From Odontesthes bonariensis (lineage: Eukaryota > Chordata > Actinopteri > Atheriniformes > Atherinopsidae), in contig NC_134528.1 of NCBI RefSeq assembly GCF_027942865.1, forward strand, positions 13,160,086-13,224,085: 64,000 nt of DNA, read 5' to 3'. The notes beneath the pieces were generated by a model that was not told the DNA's origin, did no database searches, and worked only from the letters and a program-made list of their open reading frames with translations. A program made the position numbers and the translations under genes. Below, piece after piece: positions 53,640 through 64,000 of the stretch (its first letter is position 1; each line of letters opens with the position of its first letter).

Positions 53640-54142
53640 TGGCTGTGGTTGATTTACATCACTGTTAGATCGAAAGGTCGCTTGTCAGTTACCTCTCAGT
53701 GAGGTAAGAAGTACTTAAACAACAGATGACAGTGAGAGTCCTATTATGGAGATAAGAGAACCTTACAGAACGACAACCAACCACTAGTGCAGCACGTTAA
53801 CAGGGTGGGATTGAATGGCAGACAGAAGATGTGCCACAATAAAAAGCACATGAACAAATATCCAACCATGAAAGGAAAATAATCAGATTTGAAACAAAGA
53901 TGGCCTAAATTTTGTCCTTTTTCCACATCAACTCTAAAAAAAAAGACATTTTTTCTTTTAATCCTGATAAACTGTTTAACCTAAAGTTTAAAACAAGCAT
54001 AGTGAACTGAACTTACATTCACTTAAATAATTATTAGTATTATTGTAATTGAATACATATCTTAGAGAGATTATAATTTATAACGTTTAAGATATTCATA
54101 GATGTTTTCAGTTGGTCCTTACAGGAACCCATACTTTGTACT
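53640..54142. other. intergenic spacer between the peroxidase gene and ndufb8
   Basis: About 500 bp of AT-rich sequence without coding potential that I can recognise. Its right end grades into the ndufb8 promoter. Confidence 0.5.
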
Positions 54143-54154
54143 TGCGCATGCGTA
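54143..54154 (+). promoter_or_regulatory. ndufb8: NRF-1-like site in the ndufb8 promoter
   Basis: TGCGCATGCGTA matches the NRF-1 palindrome (YGCGCAYGCGCR) in all but one position and lies 36-47 bases before the ndufb8 ATG. NRF-1 is an established activator of nuclear genes for respiratory-chain subunits. Binding is inferred. Confidence 0.5.
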
Positions 54155-54189
54155 CTTCTCATTGTGTCAGACAACAGTAGCCAGTAAAC

Positions 54190-56279
54190 ATGGCTGGTGT
54201 TGGTTTCCGACGGTGGGCCCAAACTCTCGCTAAGGGAAAAGGCTCTGGCATTCCAGCCCTTTTGTCGGGATGTAGAGCAGGTCAGTTGAGTTTAAGTCAT
54301 GCAATCAAGCTATATTATGAATTTATCAGAAGGTATGTGTCAGAATGTAAAGTGATAAAGTTTCTCATGGACGTAACCTTGACATGCTAAGGTTAGCTTT
54401 GGCAAGATGAGCGGCAGCCGCTATTTCGAATGGGAGTGAGGGCAGAAGCAATAATTTTGCTGCGTCGTCATTTATTTGAGGCCAGGAGCTTTATAATGGT
54501 AGTGTGTTTAATTCACAAATGCATTTAATGCTGTTTCAGCTTCTGGCGTGACAAAGGGTACTCTACCTGGTCCGTACCCGAAGACCCCAGAGGAGAGAGC
54601 TGCCGCTGCAAAGAAGTACAACATGAGGGTTGAGGACTATGAACCCTATCCCGACAACGGCGAGGGGTGAGCTTTATTCTCAAACCTCTGCTCGTCATCG
54701 TAATTTAAAAGTTACTTGTTCTCCGCTACATTGCTGGTGTAGATACTAGTAGGATGAGCGCATTCATATATAATGTCTACTGTGTCAAGTCATTAACAAC
54801 ACATACAAAACCTGCTACACTGAAAACCGTGTGCCGTTGTTTTGTTATTAAAGCTACGGGGACTATCCAAAACTAGTAGACAGGTCTCAACATGAGAGAG
54901 ACCCTTGGTACAAATGGGACCACCCTGACCTGAGGAGGAACTGGGGAGAGCCGGTAAGATGCTGATAACATACACCGCTATAAACTGATGGAGTTGTTTT
55001 TATTATTAAGTTACAAATATACTGGTGCTACAACAGTCTTGTGAATTATGTAGTAAGACTCAGTGAAAAATATTTTGCATTCCCGCTCCCTTATTATTTA
55101 CTTTCCGACATTGCAAAACAACCTCTTTACATGCTCTCTATTGTTTACCAAGCAAAGTGTATCTTTACATCAAAATTTGCACATCTATCTACAGTAAGAC
55201 CCAAATTTTCAAACTCTACATTCAAAAAACATTTTAAAAAAATAACCTACAGCGATAGACTCTAGTTTGATTCCATATTTAACTCCCTTCAAATTAAAAT
55301 GCCCACCTGGTGTTACTAAAAGAAATGTATATAGATAGATATGAGAGTAAATTGTTGTTGATGTTTTAATTTGGTGTTGGTACTGTGTTCACACTGTTCT
55401 TTATCACATTGTATACCACAGTTCATTGTGTATTACTGATACATTAAAGAGGCACACCATTTACAATGATTATAACATTGAAAAATCTCTTGTCCAAAGA
55501 TTGTGCTTGCTTGATTGTAGACTATCACAGTGTCCCAGTGTGGCTTTGATGTTATTAATCTATGTTACACCTTTAAAACTTGAAATATATACAGTTTTTG
55601 ATTCAGTTTGCCTTTGTTACATAGATGCACTGATTTCTCCACAGAAAGCAGTGTTTTTTTCACAGTTGCAAAAAATACATAACTAACAAAGGCAGAAGTT
55701 TGCAGTTTCATTTTTCTGATGACATTTAATTGGCTATGTTCATTTTGTTTTTAGATGCACTGGCATTTTGACATGTACATAAGGAACCGTGTGGATACAT
55801 CACCCAGCCCTGTGGCGTGGGCCACGATGTGGAAACAACTGTTTGGCTTCTTCGGGTTCATGATGTTCATGTTTTACATGGGCGAGCAATTCCCATCCTA
55901 CCAACCTGTTGTAAGTATATAACAAAGTAAAGATGTGTATTATTTTAAGTTTGCTCTGTCAGGCTCACAACAGGGGTCATACAAAAGTCCCATCGTGCAA
56001 AGTGTTAAAATATGTAGGTCTTCTTTATTATTTGAATATTCTGTGTTGTGGCTGCATGTTTGTGTATTTTGTCGTACAGGAGTTGTTTAGAAATATCTAT
56101 TTTCTTTGTCTTACCACCAGTACAGAAAATCCTTTCTTTATTTAAAAGATTCACATCTTCATTAAAGCTTTTGTCTCTCGTTCCAGGGTCCGAAGCAATA
56201 TCCCTACAACAACCTGTACTTGGAGAAGGGAGGAGATCCTGAAAAACAGCCAGAGGAAATAAAAAATTATGAAATCTAA
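54190..56279 (+). CDS. ndufb8: NADH dehydrogenase (ubiquinone) 1 beta subcomplex subunit 8, mitochondrial
   Basis: Five exons (54190-54280, 54540-54666, 54854-54953, 55755-55910, 56187-56279) join in frame to 188 residues, the normal NDUFB8 size. The N-terminus ([20 protein letters not shown]) is basic and free of acidic residues, as in a mitochondrial presequence. The mature part contains [25 protein letters not shown] and [14 protein letters not shown] single hydrophobic segment lies at about residues 135-148 ([14 protein letters not shown]). The C-terminus [18 protein letters not shown]...NYEI matches the human protein almost residue for residue. NDUFB8 is a single-pass accessory subunit of the distal membrane arm of complex I, needed for assembly rather than catalysis. 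An NRF-1-like site precedes it. AATAAA at 56322 ends the gene, and sec31b starts a few hundred bases later in the same direction, an arrangement kept in human. Confidence 0.97.
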
Positions 56280-56321
56280 TGACTAAAATACAGTTGTATT
56301 TGTGTATATATTTCTGTCAAG

Positions 56322-56327
56322 AATAAA
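56322..56327 (+). terminator. ndufb8: ndufb8 polyadenylation signal
   Basis: AATAAA 43 bases after the stop codon; no nearer signal is present. Confidence 0.85.
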
Positions 56328-56599
56328 GACTTATGTTAAAACTATAAATATTGCTCTGCGTGGTTGTTACTTTTTGTGTGGAAAGAAAGCAACTTTGCTA
56401 ACAGACTTTGTTTTTTTTCAATAAACTTAAAGTTAAATCATTTCATTTAAACTGTCAAACAATAGAAAACAATTCTGAAGTTTTATGGATCCTGATGACC
56501 ATGTGGAGTATTGTAGGATTTTTATAAAAATCGGCATATTACTTTTAGTGTTTGTTGGGTGATACTGGAGTTACTTCAGGCTATCGGGAAATAAAGAAT

Positions 56600-57512
56600 G
56601 TCCTTGTCAGCTACCGTAGCGTAGTGACAACACAGCAAAGCACTTTGGTCGGAGCTGCTAGCTTGACTGATAAGTGGCTCTGGAACTTGTGAATGCGTAC
56701 GGTCAAGTTGTGATACAGACATTTGACGTAAGTTGCTTTTAAAAATACAAATTTGATTTTACTGATGAGTGTTTAAGTAAGCCTTATTGATATTATTTTC
56801 ATTTGCTGTTGAAATGTGTTGTAAGGGGTGTTGGCTGTTAGCTAGCATCTGATAGCATCAACATCGGCTCCGGATATGCTCTGGAATTAAACTGCTTGGC
56901 GTTGATCCATACGCTAGTTATGTTTTAACATGACAGCATACACGGTGTATTAACTAAATATTCAATCAGGTGAGAGGGTGGTAATGGTGATGGATGTTTC
57001 TTCTGTATACATTGTCCTTAAGTAACGAAGGCTAACGCAACATTCGTGAAACATGTTTGTAAGATGCTAACGTAAGCTAACTGAATGTCAGGGTTGCTGA
57101 AGTGAAATTCATTCAGAAGCAGCTTGATAACCCTTTCAGTAAGGTCGCTTGAGATTATATATATTCTGCCAAGATATAATTAGTTTTCATTGTTGTTAAA
57201 ACAAATATTTTGAAGAGGGAAAGCTACCTGAATGGGGAAAATGGTCTTCAAGTTGTTGCATTTGCAGGTATAGGCCTAGTCGCATGCAAAATCTCAGTTG
57301 GCTGGGATTCTTGTTTAGCTAAATAAGGAAGTTTAAAATTTTAGAATGGAAAGAAATTTGTGTAGCTAAAATAGTCTAACATTTAAAGTAAGAACTAGGT
57401 AACGTATGCTGTTGTTTGTATAAACAGTTATACAGAGAAATGCAGAATATTAAGATTAAGTGAGGTCCATTCATCTGCCCAGGATTTGAAACTTAAACAA
57501 CTGTAGAGGAAG
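56600..57512 (+). other. sec31b: probable sec31b 5' region: noncoding first exon, intron 1 and 5'UTR
   Basis: A CpG-containing stretch at about 56600-56727 ends in a good donor (GAC|GTAAGT at 56728) and is the likely noncoding first exon. A pyrimidine-rich acceptor (CATCTGCCCAG) ends at 57482, so 57483-57512 would be 5'UTR directly before the ATG. Transcript support is not available here. Confidence 0.45.
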
Positions 57513-60500
57513 ATGAGGCTGAAGGAAATTCAGAGGACTGCCCACCAGGCGTGGAGTCCTGCCGGGCACCATCCTATCTACCTGGCCTTAGGAACATCGG
57601 CACAACAGCTCGATGCTTCTTTCAACACCACCGCAGCCATAGAGATATTTGAGATGGACTTTGCTGACTCCTCTCTGGAAATGCAGCTCAAAGGGTCATT
57701 ACCTACCACAAACAGGTAATTCGTTGTTTAATCTGACACATTTAATATCAAGAATTATTTTCCCACAGGTTATAAACTTGAACTGTGACACAAACCGTGA
57801 AGACACACTGTTCCTTCGACATGATTGCTGTGAAAGTGACACTGTGTTCTGGTGTTTCAATGTCATTTTTTGCTCAGCGATTGATTTCTTTTTTTGAATA
57901 AGATTTTGTCAGTTTCAGAAGACTGGGCACTTTTTAATTGGGCATTTCAATCTTTGGATTGCGCCCAATGGATTTTTTTTTTTCAGCTAAAAAACACAGA
58001 ATGATTTCAAAGAGACATGTCCACACACTAATTGAGCTTTCTGTCTTGTTGATTTTAAGTGTACCCTCATTGATGCACATGAGGTGGGCTGTTTGAAAAA
58101 TGACGCTTAAAGCTTTTGTTATGGTTTGCAGCTCTCAGCTGGAGTTAATACAGTAAGTCTGTAACTCATTATGCTTGTCCGATTCTATAGGTTGCACAGT
58201 ATTGTATGGGTAAATTTTGGAATGGGAGCGGACGGTACTGGAGGGAGACTCATTGGTGGAAGCGAAAATGGCACATTGACTGTTTATGACCCTGAGGCCA
58301 TAATGAGTTCTGGAGAAGAGGCGGTAATAGGACTGTCTGACAAACATACTGGACCTGTTCGAGCGCTCGATTTCAACCCTTTTCAGGTAAATGTCTCATA
58401 ATCTGTGTGATTAGTAACAGTTTGCGCAGAGGCACATCTCAGTAAGTTCCTCATTTGCTCTCTCAATTCCTTGCTTTTTCAGAGTAATCTTCTTGCATCA
58501 GGAGCAAACGATTCAGAGATCTATATTTGGGATTTAAACACCTTCAGCAGTCCAATGACTCCTGGAGCAAAAACACAGGTGAGTACTTAGTTACACATGC
58601 CTTTCATAGTGTAAACATCTTTGATCTGAGCCCTTATGCTGCATATACAAATTAAAACACATTTTCAATGTGTTCAAACGGTGTTAGCATTACATTTGCA
58701 TTTAAAACCAGGATTTTCTAGTTTCCTCAGCCTCACAGTCAGGCTTCTTTGTGTTGACACTAACAGCCTCTGTGTCTTGTTTCAGCCTGCTGAAGATGTA
58801 AGTGTTGTGTCCTGGAACAGGCAGGTTCAACACATCTTGGCCTCTGCCAACCCCAGCGGAAAAGCAGTTGTGTGGGACCTGAGAAAGAACGAGCCCATTA
58901 TAAAGATCAGTGATCACAGCAACAGGGTTGGTGGCTTTAACACAAATTATAATAAGTCCAGAATTGCCTTCTGTCATAGCATTTATAGTCTTTTAGAAAA
59001 AAGTGTCATTGAGGCTCTTCTGCCACACTTGAGCAACATTTTTTAATTATTTGAATATTTTATCGGCAGATATTCACAGGCCTTGTCTTTTCTTACACAT
59101 CTGGCACTAACTCATGTTTAAAATGATATACATGTTACACTAAGCCATACCATTTCATGTATTTTTGCCTGGCTTACTTTTAGATAAACACAGTAAAATG
59201 AATGACCAGGCTGTGCCCTAGGTATTTGTAATATATTGCTGAATAATAATGCTGTTTGCCTGCTATTTTGACATCGGATACATATTATTTCATACAAAAA
59301 AAGTCCAAGCAGACATGTGAATGATGCAGTTATGTTGTGCATTGGAACATTGTTTTTGATTACCTGTAGGTACTTTTGCTGGTGATATATGTATTTATTC
59401 AACTCAAACACTGCAGGTATAGTTCAGAACAGATCTACCATATCAAACTGAATATCAAACTATAGATATAATAGTTAAAAAAAAAAAAAAACAGTAACAA
59501 CATGATATCAGAATTAAATTTCTTCGGTCAGCATCTGTCTCTAAATAATCTGCATCAGCAGGCTATTAAAGAACCGATAGTGGTTTATTATTTGTTGAAA
59601 ATGCTTTGGAAAAACAATAGATAAAGTAACATGCAAACAATTGTGAGTACTGCCAATGATTGTCTTGGTTTCATCCTCCTCTTATCCCAAGTGACAAAAC
59701 CCTGTAGAAAATGCCTCACATAAATCTAAGTTTAATTTATTATGTGATTTTAGATGCACTGTTCAGGGATGCTCTGGCACCCTGACGTGGCCACTCAGTT
59801 GGTGTTGGCCTCTGAAGATGACCGACTTCCAGTCATCCAGATGTGGGACCTCCGCTTTGCAACATCACCTCTTAAAGTTTTTGAGAACCACACAAGGTAA
59901 GACTACCAGCATTTCTTAATTTTTTTTATTTGTTATTTTGCAGAATGTCCTGAAGGTGCCCTCTTGTTGTGTATTACAGGGGAATTCTGTCCATATCCTG
60001 GAGCCAAGCTGACTCTGAGCTCCTGCTGAGTAGTGCTAAAGACAACAGGATCCTCTGCTGGAATCCAAACACTGGAGAGGTACAGTGTGTTACAGTGATT
60101 TCCGCTTATGCCAGTTATTGCGCCCTGAATAGCTTCTCCTAATTATGATGACTCAATGAATTTTCTCTTGTGTCCTTCTCTCAATTTTAGGTCATTTATG
60201 AGCTTCCAACATCAAACCAGTGGTGTTTTGATGTCCAGTGGTGCCCCAGAAATCCAGCCTTACTTTCAACAGCATCATTTGATGGAAGAATTACAGTTTA
60301 CTCTGTGATGGGAGGAAGCTTAAAGACTCAACAACAAAGCACAGTAGATAAGGTAGTAACCACCCTGTCCTACAGTATGCGTTGTATTTAATGTACAAAC
60401 CCCTTGCGTAAAACTGCATTGTTTGTCCACAAGATGGTGCTGGTGTGAAAGAAATGACACTGACAAATAAACAGGAAATGATTCTGACTAAGGAACACAC

Positions 60501-63106
60501 ACACACAGATTACATTGTTAAGTCTAACAGGTGGTTCCTGGGATTTTGAAATGAATAACTTGAAATATTGTTGCAGTTAGGTATTATTTTCATAATTTAT
60601 TTCAGTGATCCGTAATCACCGTATATCACCATAATATATCAGAAAATACCTTCAATATCCATTGCAGTTGATGCTAGACAAGTTGGCATATTTATAGGTC
60701 TTGCAGGCCTTACTACAAATCCAGAGGTACTCAGTTTACTATTATAGCAGTTAAAAAAAAAAAGATACGGAGCAAATACTCATGATTGGCAAATCTGAGA
60801 TATTGTTCTTCTTTTGAATAATCTTTGAAAAAAGTGGCAGTAAATCTGCTGTTAATTTTCTGTCCATCAACTAATCATTTCAGCTTTTCTCCAAATAGTT
60901 ATTTTCATTTTAAATTTCTATGTTGTTGCTTTAACTTTCTATGTTTTGTTTCTTTTTAACAGATATCCTCCTCATTTGATGCAATGGATCCCTTTGGTAC
61001 AGGGCAGGTGCTGCCTCCCCTTCAAGTTCCTCAGCCTAATGTGCAGGACACCATAGTTCCTCCACTGAAGAAGCCACCAAAGTGGGTCCGCAGGCCAGTT
61101 GGAGCTTCGTTTGCTGTAAATATAAATATTTTATATTCATTAGGGTTGGGCGATGAAACGATATCAAAGTTAGATAGAAAGTATTAGTTGTAAATAGGGA
61201 AAAGGAGGTCTAAACCTTCCCTGCCTGCGTGACTACTTTTACGCAGCCCAGTTAAGACCCTTGGTGTGCTGGTTCAGCCCCTTTTATTCAGCCAGGTGGA
61301 AGGATATCGAAAATGTTATCTCTGGTGAGATGCCTCTAGCAGCAATAATTGCGGATGGTGAATTACAGAAGAACATGCTAAATCAAAACAACCCCTGGAT
61401 AAATACAGGCCTGAAGACTTGGCAGAAGATAATAAAATTTTGTAAAATTGAAAAGCCACTTAGAAAGCTGAAATGGTGCGCATATGACACTGACTTTCCC
61501 CCAGCTAAATCGGATGCCAGATTTAAAATGTGGAATGAAAAGGGCTTAACAACTTATACCACCTTTGCACCGAGAGGGAATCTGAAAAGTTTTGAAGCAA
61601 TGCAGAATGACCATGGCCTGCAGCGTCAAGACTTTTATAGATACCTTCAGGTCAGACATCATTATAACCAAAATATAGCTGGAACTCTAAAGGCTGGGGA
61701 AAAGGGGGTATTAGAAGTGTTTGAAAAAGCAATTAGCTCACAAATGTGTTTCAAAGTCGTTTCTAGAGTGTATAGCAGCCTCCGTAGTGCTAACTCCGAC
61801 GATACTTTTTATATTAAAGAAAAATGGGAAAGGGAAAGTGGGATACAGCTCTCAGCTGAGAATTGGGAAAGTCTTTGTATTCTGCAGTGGGAGACCACAT
61901 GTTCTAATTCTTGGCGAGAATTTAGCTGGAAAAATCTGTCCAGATTCTTTATCACCCCCTTACAACAGCGTAAACAAATACCCAATGTAAGATGCTGGAG
62001 AGCTTGTGGATTCATTGAGGTAAACCATTTTCATGTTTTTTGGGAATGCCCTGCCTTAGTAGCATATTGGCAAGACATACACACACACATGGAAGCTGTT
62101 TTTCAGTTCAATATCCCATATAGGTTTGACACAATGTTTCTAGGAAACATTGAATTTGATGACTGGGAACACAATGATAAAAGACTACTATTGATGCTTT
62201 TAGTTGCAAGTAAAAAGGCTATTACCAGAAGATGGTTAAAACCAGATCCTCCTAAACTAACTGACTGGTTAGATGTCATTCATGATATATATGTGATGGA
62301 AAAAATGACATACTCACTAAGAATCCAGATTGAAAAATTCTCTAGAACTTGGACCAAGTGGACTGAGTATATTGCATGTATAAGAGAGGACTTTTGGTAG
62401 CGGAAGGCGTTATTTTGTTTTATCCTCTGTCTTTTTTTCTATTTCTCTTTCTCATTATACTAACTTTTTCTAGATATACCTATTGAAATGGAATGTAAAG
62501 TGTATGCTCCCCATGCTCATGTTCTTTATCTTTATATTTTTTCTTTTTTTCTTTTCTTTTCCCTTTTTTTATTTTTTTATTTTTATTTTTTTTTCGTTAT
62601 ATAAAAATGTATATATTCATAGGCCATAAGCTGAGGATTGATTGCAGTAATGTATACATTTATTTGCCTTAATAAAAAAAAATATTGACAAAAAAAAAAA
62701 AAGAAAGTATTAGTTGTATTCTGCCAATACATTGATTGAGCAAAGAGCATGTCCTTCAGCACAACAAATGCAACATCAGTGTGTCAGGCCAGCACGTCTA
62801 AATAGATCCCCCTTTATTACCTCAAAACATTGTTGAAGCCACCACGGAATAAGGAACAGAAACTTATGACAGAAACTAAAGACCAGACAAGAAGGCACGA
62901 AAGCAGGGTTGAGACTTACATTATCCTCCAAACTGTTTTTTGCTTTTTACTATCCAAAATACGAACATCCTCTTTTTGTTTATAGCCTTTCTCGAACAGC
63001 CCACAGACACAAATGCTACATCTGCCCCTAACCTCTATATGCACAGATACAACAAATCAATCTGCATTGAACCAAGGCTTGGAGGGTTACACAGTTGCTA
63101 CTTGAG

Positions 63107-63146
<40 letters not shown>

Positions 63147-64000
63147 CAGCCTTCTCAAACTTATTCAGAAACTTTTTCTCAAGAAAGCACCCCTTTAAAA
63201 ATATAGGCTAGCAAATTCAGGCTGCAGATAGAGAGAAGTACGAGCTTGTCATATTGCAGGTGCACTCCAAAAATGGAGGCAGGCAATTTTACCAAGCAGA
63301 AGTTATAGTTAACTTGACTTCATTTCCTCTGCACTCTGTCTAAAGACATGAATGTGATGTTCCAGCAGAAATGAATGTGAATGTGAGTGAGACGGGAAAC
63401 ATGGCGGCAAAATGTTGCTTATTTAATGATGTGAAATATAGATATAAGTGTGAAAACATCTGAATAAAATAAAAAAGTACATTGAGAGCATAATCAAGTT
63501 CTATGTAGTTAGCTAAATTGATATCGATCAGTAAAGAAAATACCATGATAATATTTCATTTACCATATCGCCCTGCCCTAACATTCATGTTAATGGACAA
63601 GGCCTTCTCTGTCTTTGTGACTAAACCAATTTTTTTTTTCTTAGTTTGGTGGAAAGTTGATAACCTTTGAGAATCCCAAGCTGCCTCCAGTTCAGAGCCC
63701 CCAGCCCGTCCCCAGACAAGTGTTTATGAGCCAGGTTACCACGGAGACAGAGTTCCTTCAGCGCTCCAGGGAGCTTCAGGCAGCCTTGCAGTCAGGTTCC
63801 TTCAACAACTACTGCCAGACCAAGATTCAGAGTGCCAAGTCAGACGCTGAACAGGACATATGGAAGTTCCTTCTGGTGGGCATTCCTGATATTGAAACAC
63901 AAGCCCATCAGCCTGTGCAGTAATATATGTTACAATAATTGACGTCCTCTGTTTACAGGTTAATTTTGAGGATGAAGCCCGCATTAAATTCCTCAAACTT
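57513..64000 (+). CDS. sec31b: Sec31B, COPII coat outer-cage component (N-terminal 489 codons, cut by window end)
   Basis: Ten exons join in frame: 57513-57715, 58191-58386, 58483-58578, 58786-58926, 59754-59896, 59980-60079, 60191-60352, 60963-61115, 63645-63875 and 63959-64000. Residues 1-330 form the WD40 beta-propeller of Sec31, with repeats such as [53 protein letters not shown] and [20 protein letters not shown]. It is followed by the conserved linker [32 protein letters not shown] and KLITFEN, then the start of the helical region ([14 protein letters not shown]). Sec31 pairs with Sec13 to build the outer COPII cage on vesicles leaving the endoplasmic reticulum and stimulates Sar1 GTPase via Sec23. 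Assignment to the B paralogue rests on adjacency to ndufb8, as in human; Sec31A is very similar. The intron after residue 398 is swollen by transposons. The donor at 58927 (GTTGGT) is weak. Confidence 0.94.
61193..62701 (+). mobile_element. 5'-truncated L1-like LINE: 3' part of ORF2 plus tail
   Basis: An uninterrupted frame from about 61198 to the TAG at 62398-62400 encodes about 400 residues of the C-terminal part of a fish L1-clade ORF2. It starts [20 protein letters not shown], as found after the reverse transcriptase core, and carries the C-terminal CX3C...H...C knuckle ([20 protein letters not shown]). Endonuclease and reverse-transcriptase catalytic domains are absent through 5' truncation. 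A T-rich 3'UTR and an A-rich end follow. Perfect 17-bp target duplications, AGAAAGTATTAGTTGTA, flank it at 61176-61192 and 62702-62718, the product of target-primed reverse transcription. The intact frame and identical duplications suggest a recent insertion. It is inside the hAT-like element, so it arrived later. The first in-frame ATG lies inside the truncated frame, and the fragment cannot transpose by itself. Confidence 0.92.
63110..63139. repeat. poly(T) run of 30
   Basis: Homopolymer inside the hAT-like element downstream of the nested L1. It could be the A-tail of another small retroelement in - orientation, but no body is recognisable. Confidence 0.85.

Larger units (their letters stand above)
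61141..63580 (+). mobile_element. hAT-like DNA transposon (non-autonomous) interrupted by an L1
   Basis: The left terminus TAGGGTTGGGCGAT and the reverse complement of the right terminus (TAGGGCAGGGCGAT, from 63567-63580) agree at 12 of 14 bases. Immediately outside are ATATTCAT (61133-61140) and ACATTCAT (63581-63588), an 8-bp target duplication with one difference, the length typical of hAT elements. Without the nested L1 the element is about 0.9 kb. No transposase frame is visible, so it is non-autonomous and was presumably mobilised in trans. A 30-base T run (63110-63139) lies inside it. Confidence 0.8.
61116..63644 (+). other. sec31b: sec31b intron made almost entirely of nested transposons
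   Basis: The intron runs from the donor GTAAAT at 61116 to the acceptor ending at 63644 (2529 bp). The hAT-like element begins 25 bp after the donor and ends 64 bp before the acceptor exon. Removing the element and one target-site copy leaves about 81 bp, close to the next sec31b intron (63876-63958, 83 bp). The splice sites and flanking exons are intact. Confidence 0.85.

Noticed and set aside
63657-63923. 88-codon frame reading past the sec31b exon end at 63875
   Set aside because: The sequence after 63875 loses Sec31 similarity, and similarity resumes after the acceptor at 63958, so it is intron read-through.

Overview
The window is nuclear DNA from a teleost fish. Its genes are split by GT/AG introns, some under 100 bp. 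Its repeats are of fish type: an L1-like LINE, hAT-like DNA transposons and short LINE tails. The gene set matches the vertebrate PAX2 / NDUFB8 / SEC31B neighbourhood (human 10q24). The species cannot be named from the sequence alone.

Layout. (1) 1-716 is the last intron and last coding exon of a pax2 gene on the + strand, ending in the Pax2/5/8 signature TAYDRH-stop; its 3'UTR probably runs to about 2.5 kb. (2) From about 2.5 to 48.2 kb I find no convincing protein-coding gene. This AT-rich desert holds microsatellites, a truncated RecQ-like helicase fragment (16.4-16.7 kb), a perfect 41-bp palindrome (16.93 kb), two copies of one DNA-transposon family (38.3 and 46.0-46.5 kb), two opposite-facing copies of one LINE tail (41.9 and 43.6 kb), and several mixed-composition blocks that may be conserved regulatory elements. 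Position suggests that it is the downstream regulatory landscape of pax2. (3) 48.3-64 kb is a compact gene cluster: fbxl15 (-), a selenocysteine glutathione peroxidase (+, probably gpx9), ndufb8 (+) and the first 489 codons of sec31b (+), cut by the window end.

The genes do unrelated jobs: developmental transcription factor, SCF ubiquitin-ligase adaptor, peroxide reduction, respiratory complex I, and COPII coat. Their proximity is a matter of synteny, not of an operon. From memory of the human map, pax2 is inverted relative to ndufb8/sec31b and hif1an is missing from between them, which implies a rearrangement or lineage-specific order.

Main points of interest: the pax2 last exon is open in a second frame 64 bases past the normal stop. 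The peroxidase has an in-frame TGA (Sec) together with a foldable form-2 SECIS. One sec31b intron is almost entirely a hAT-like element carrying a nested L1 insertion; removing both leaves an intron of about 81 bp.
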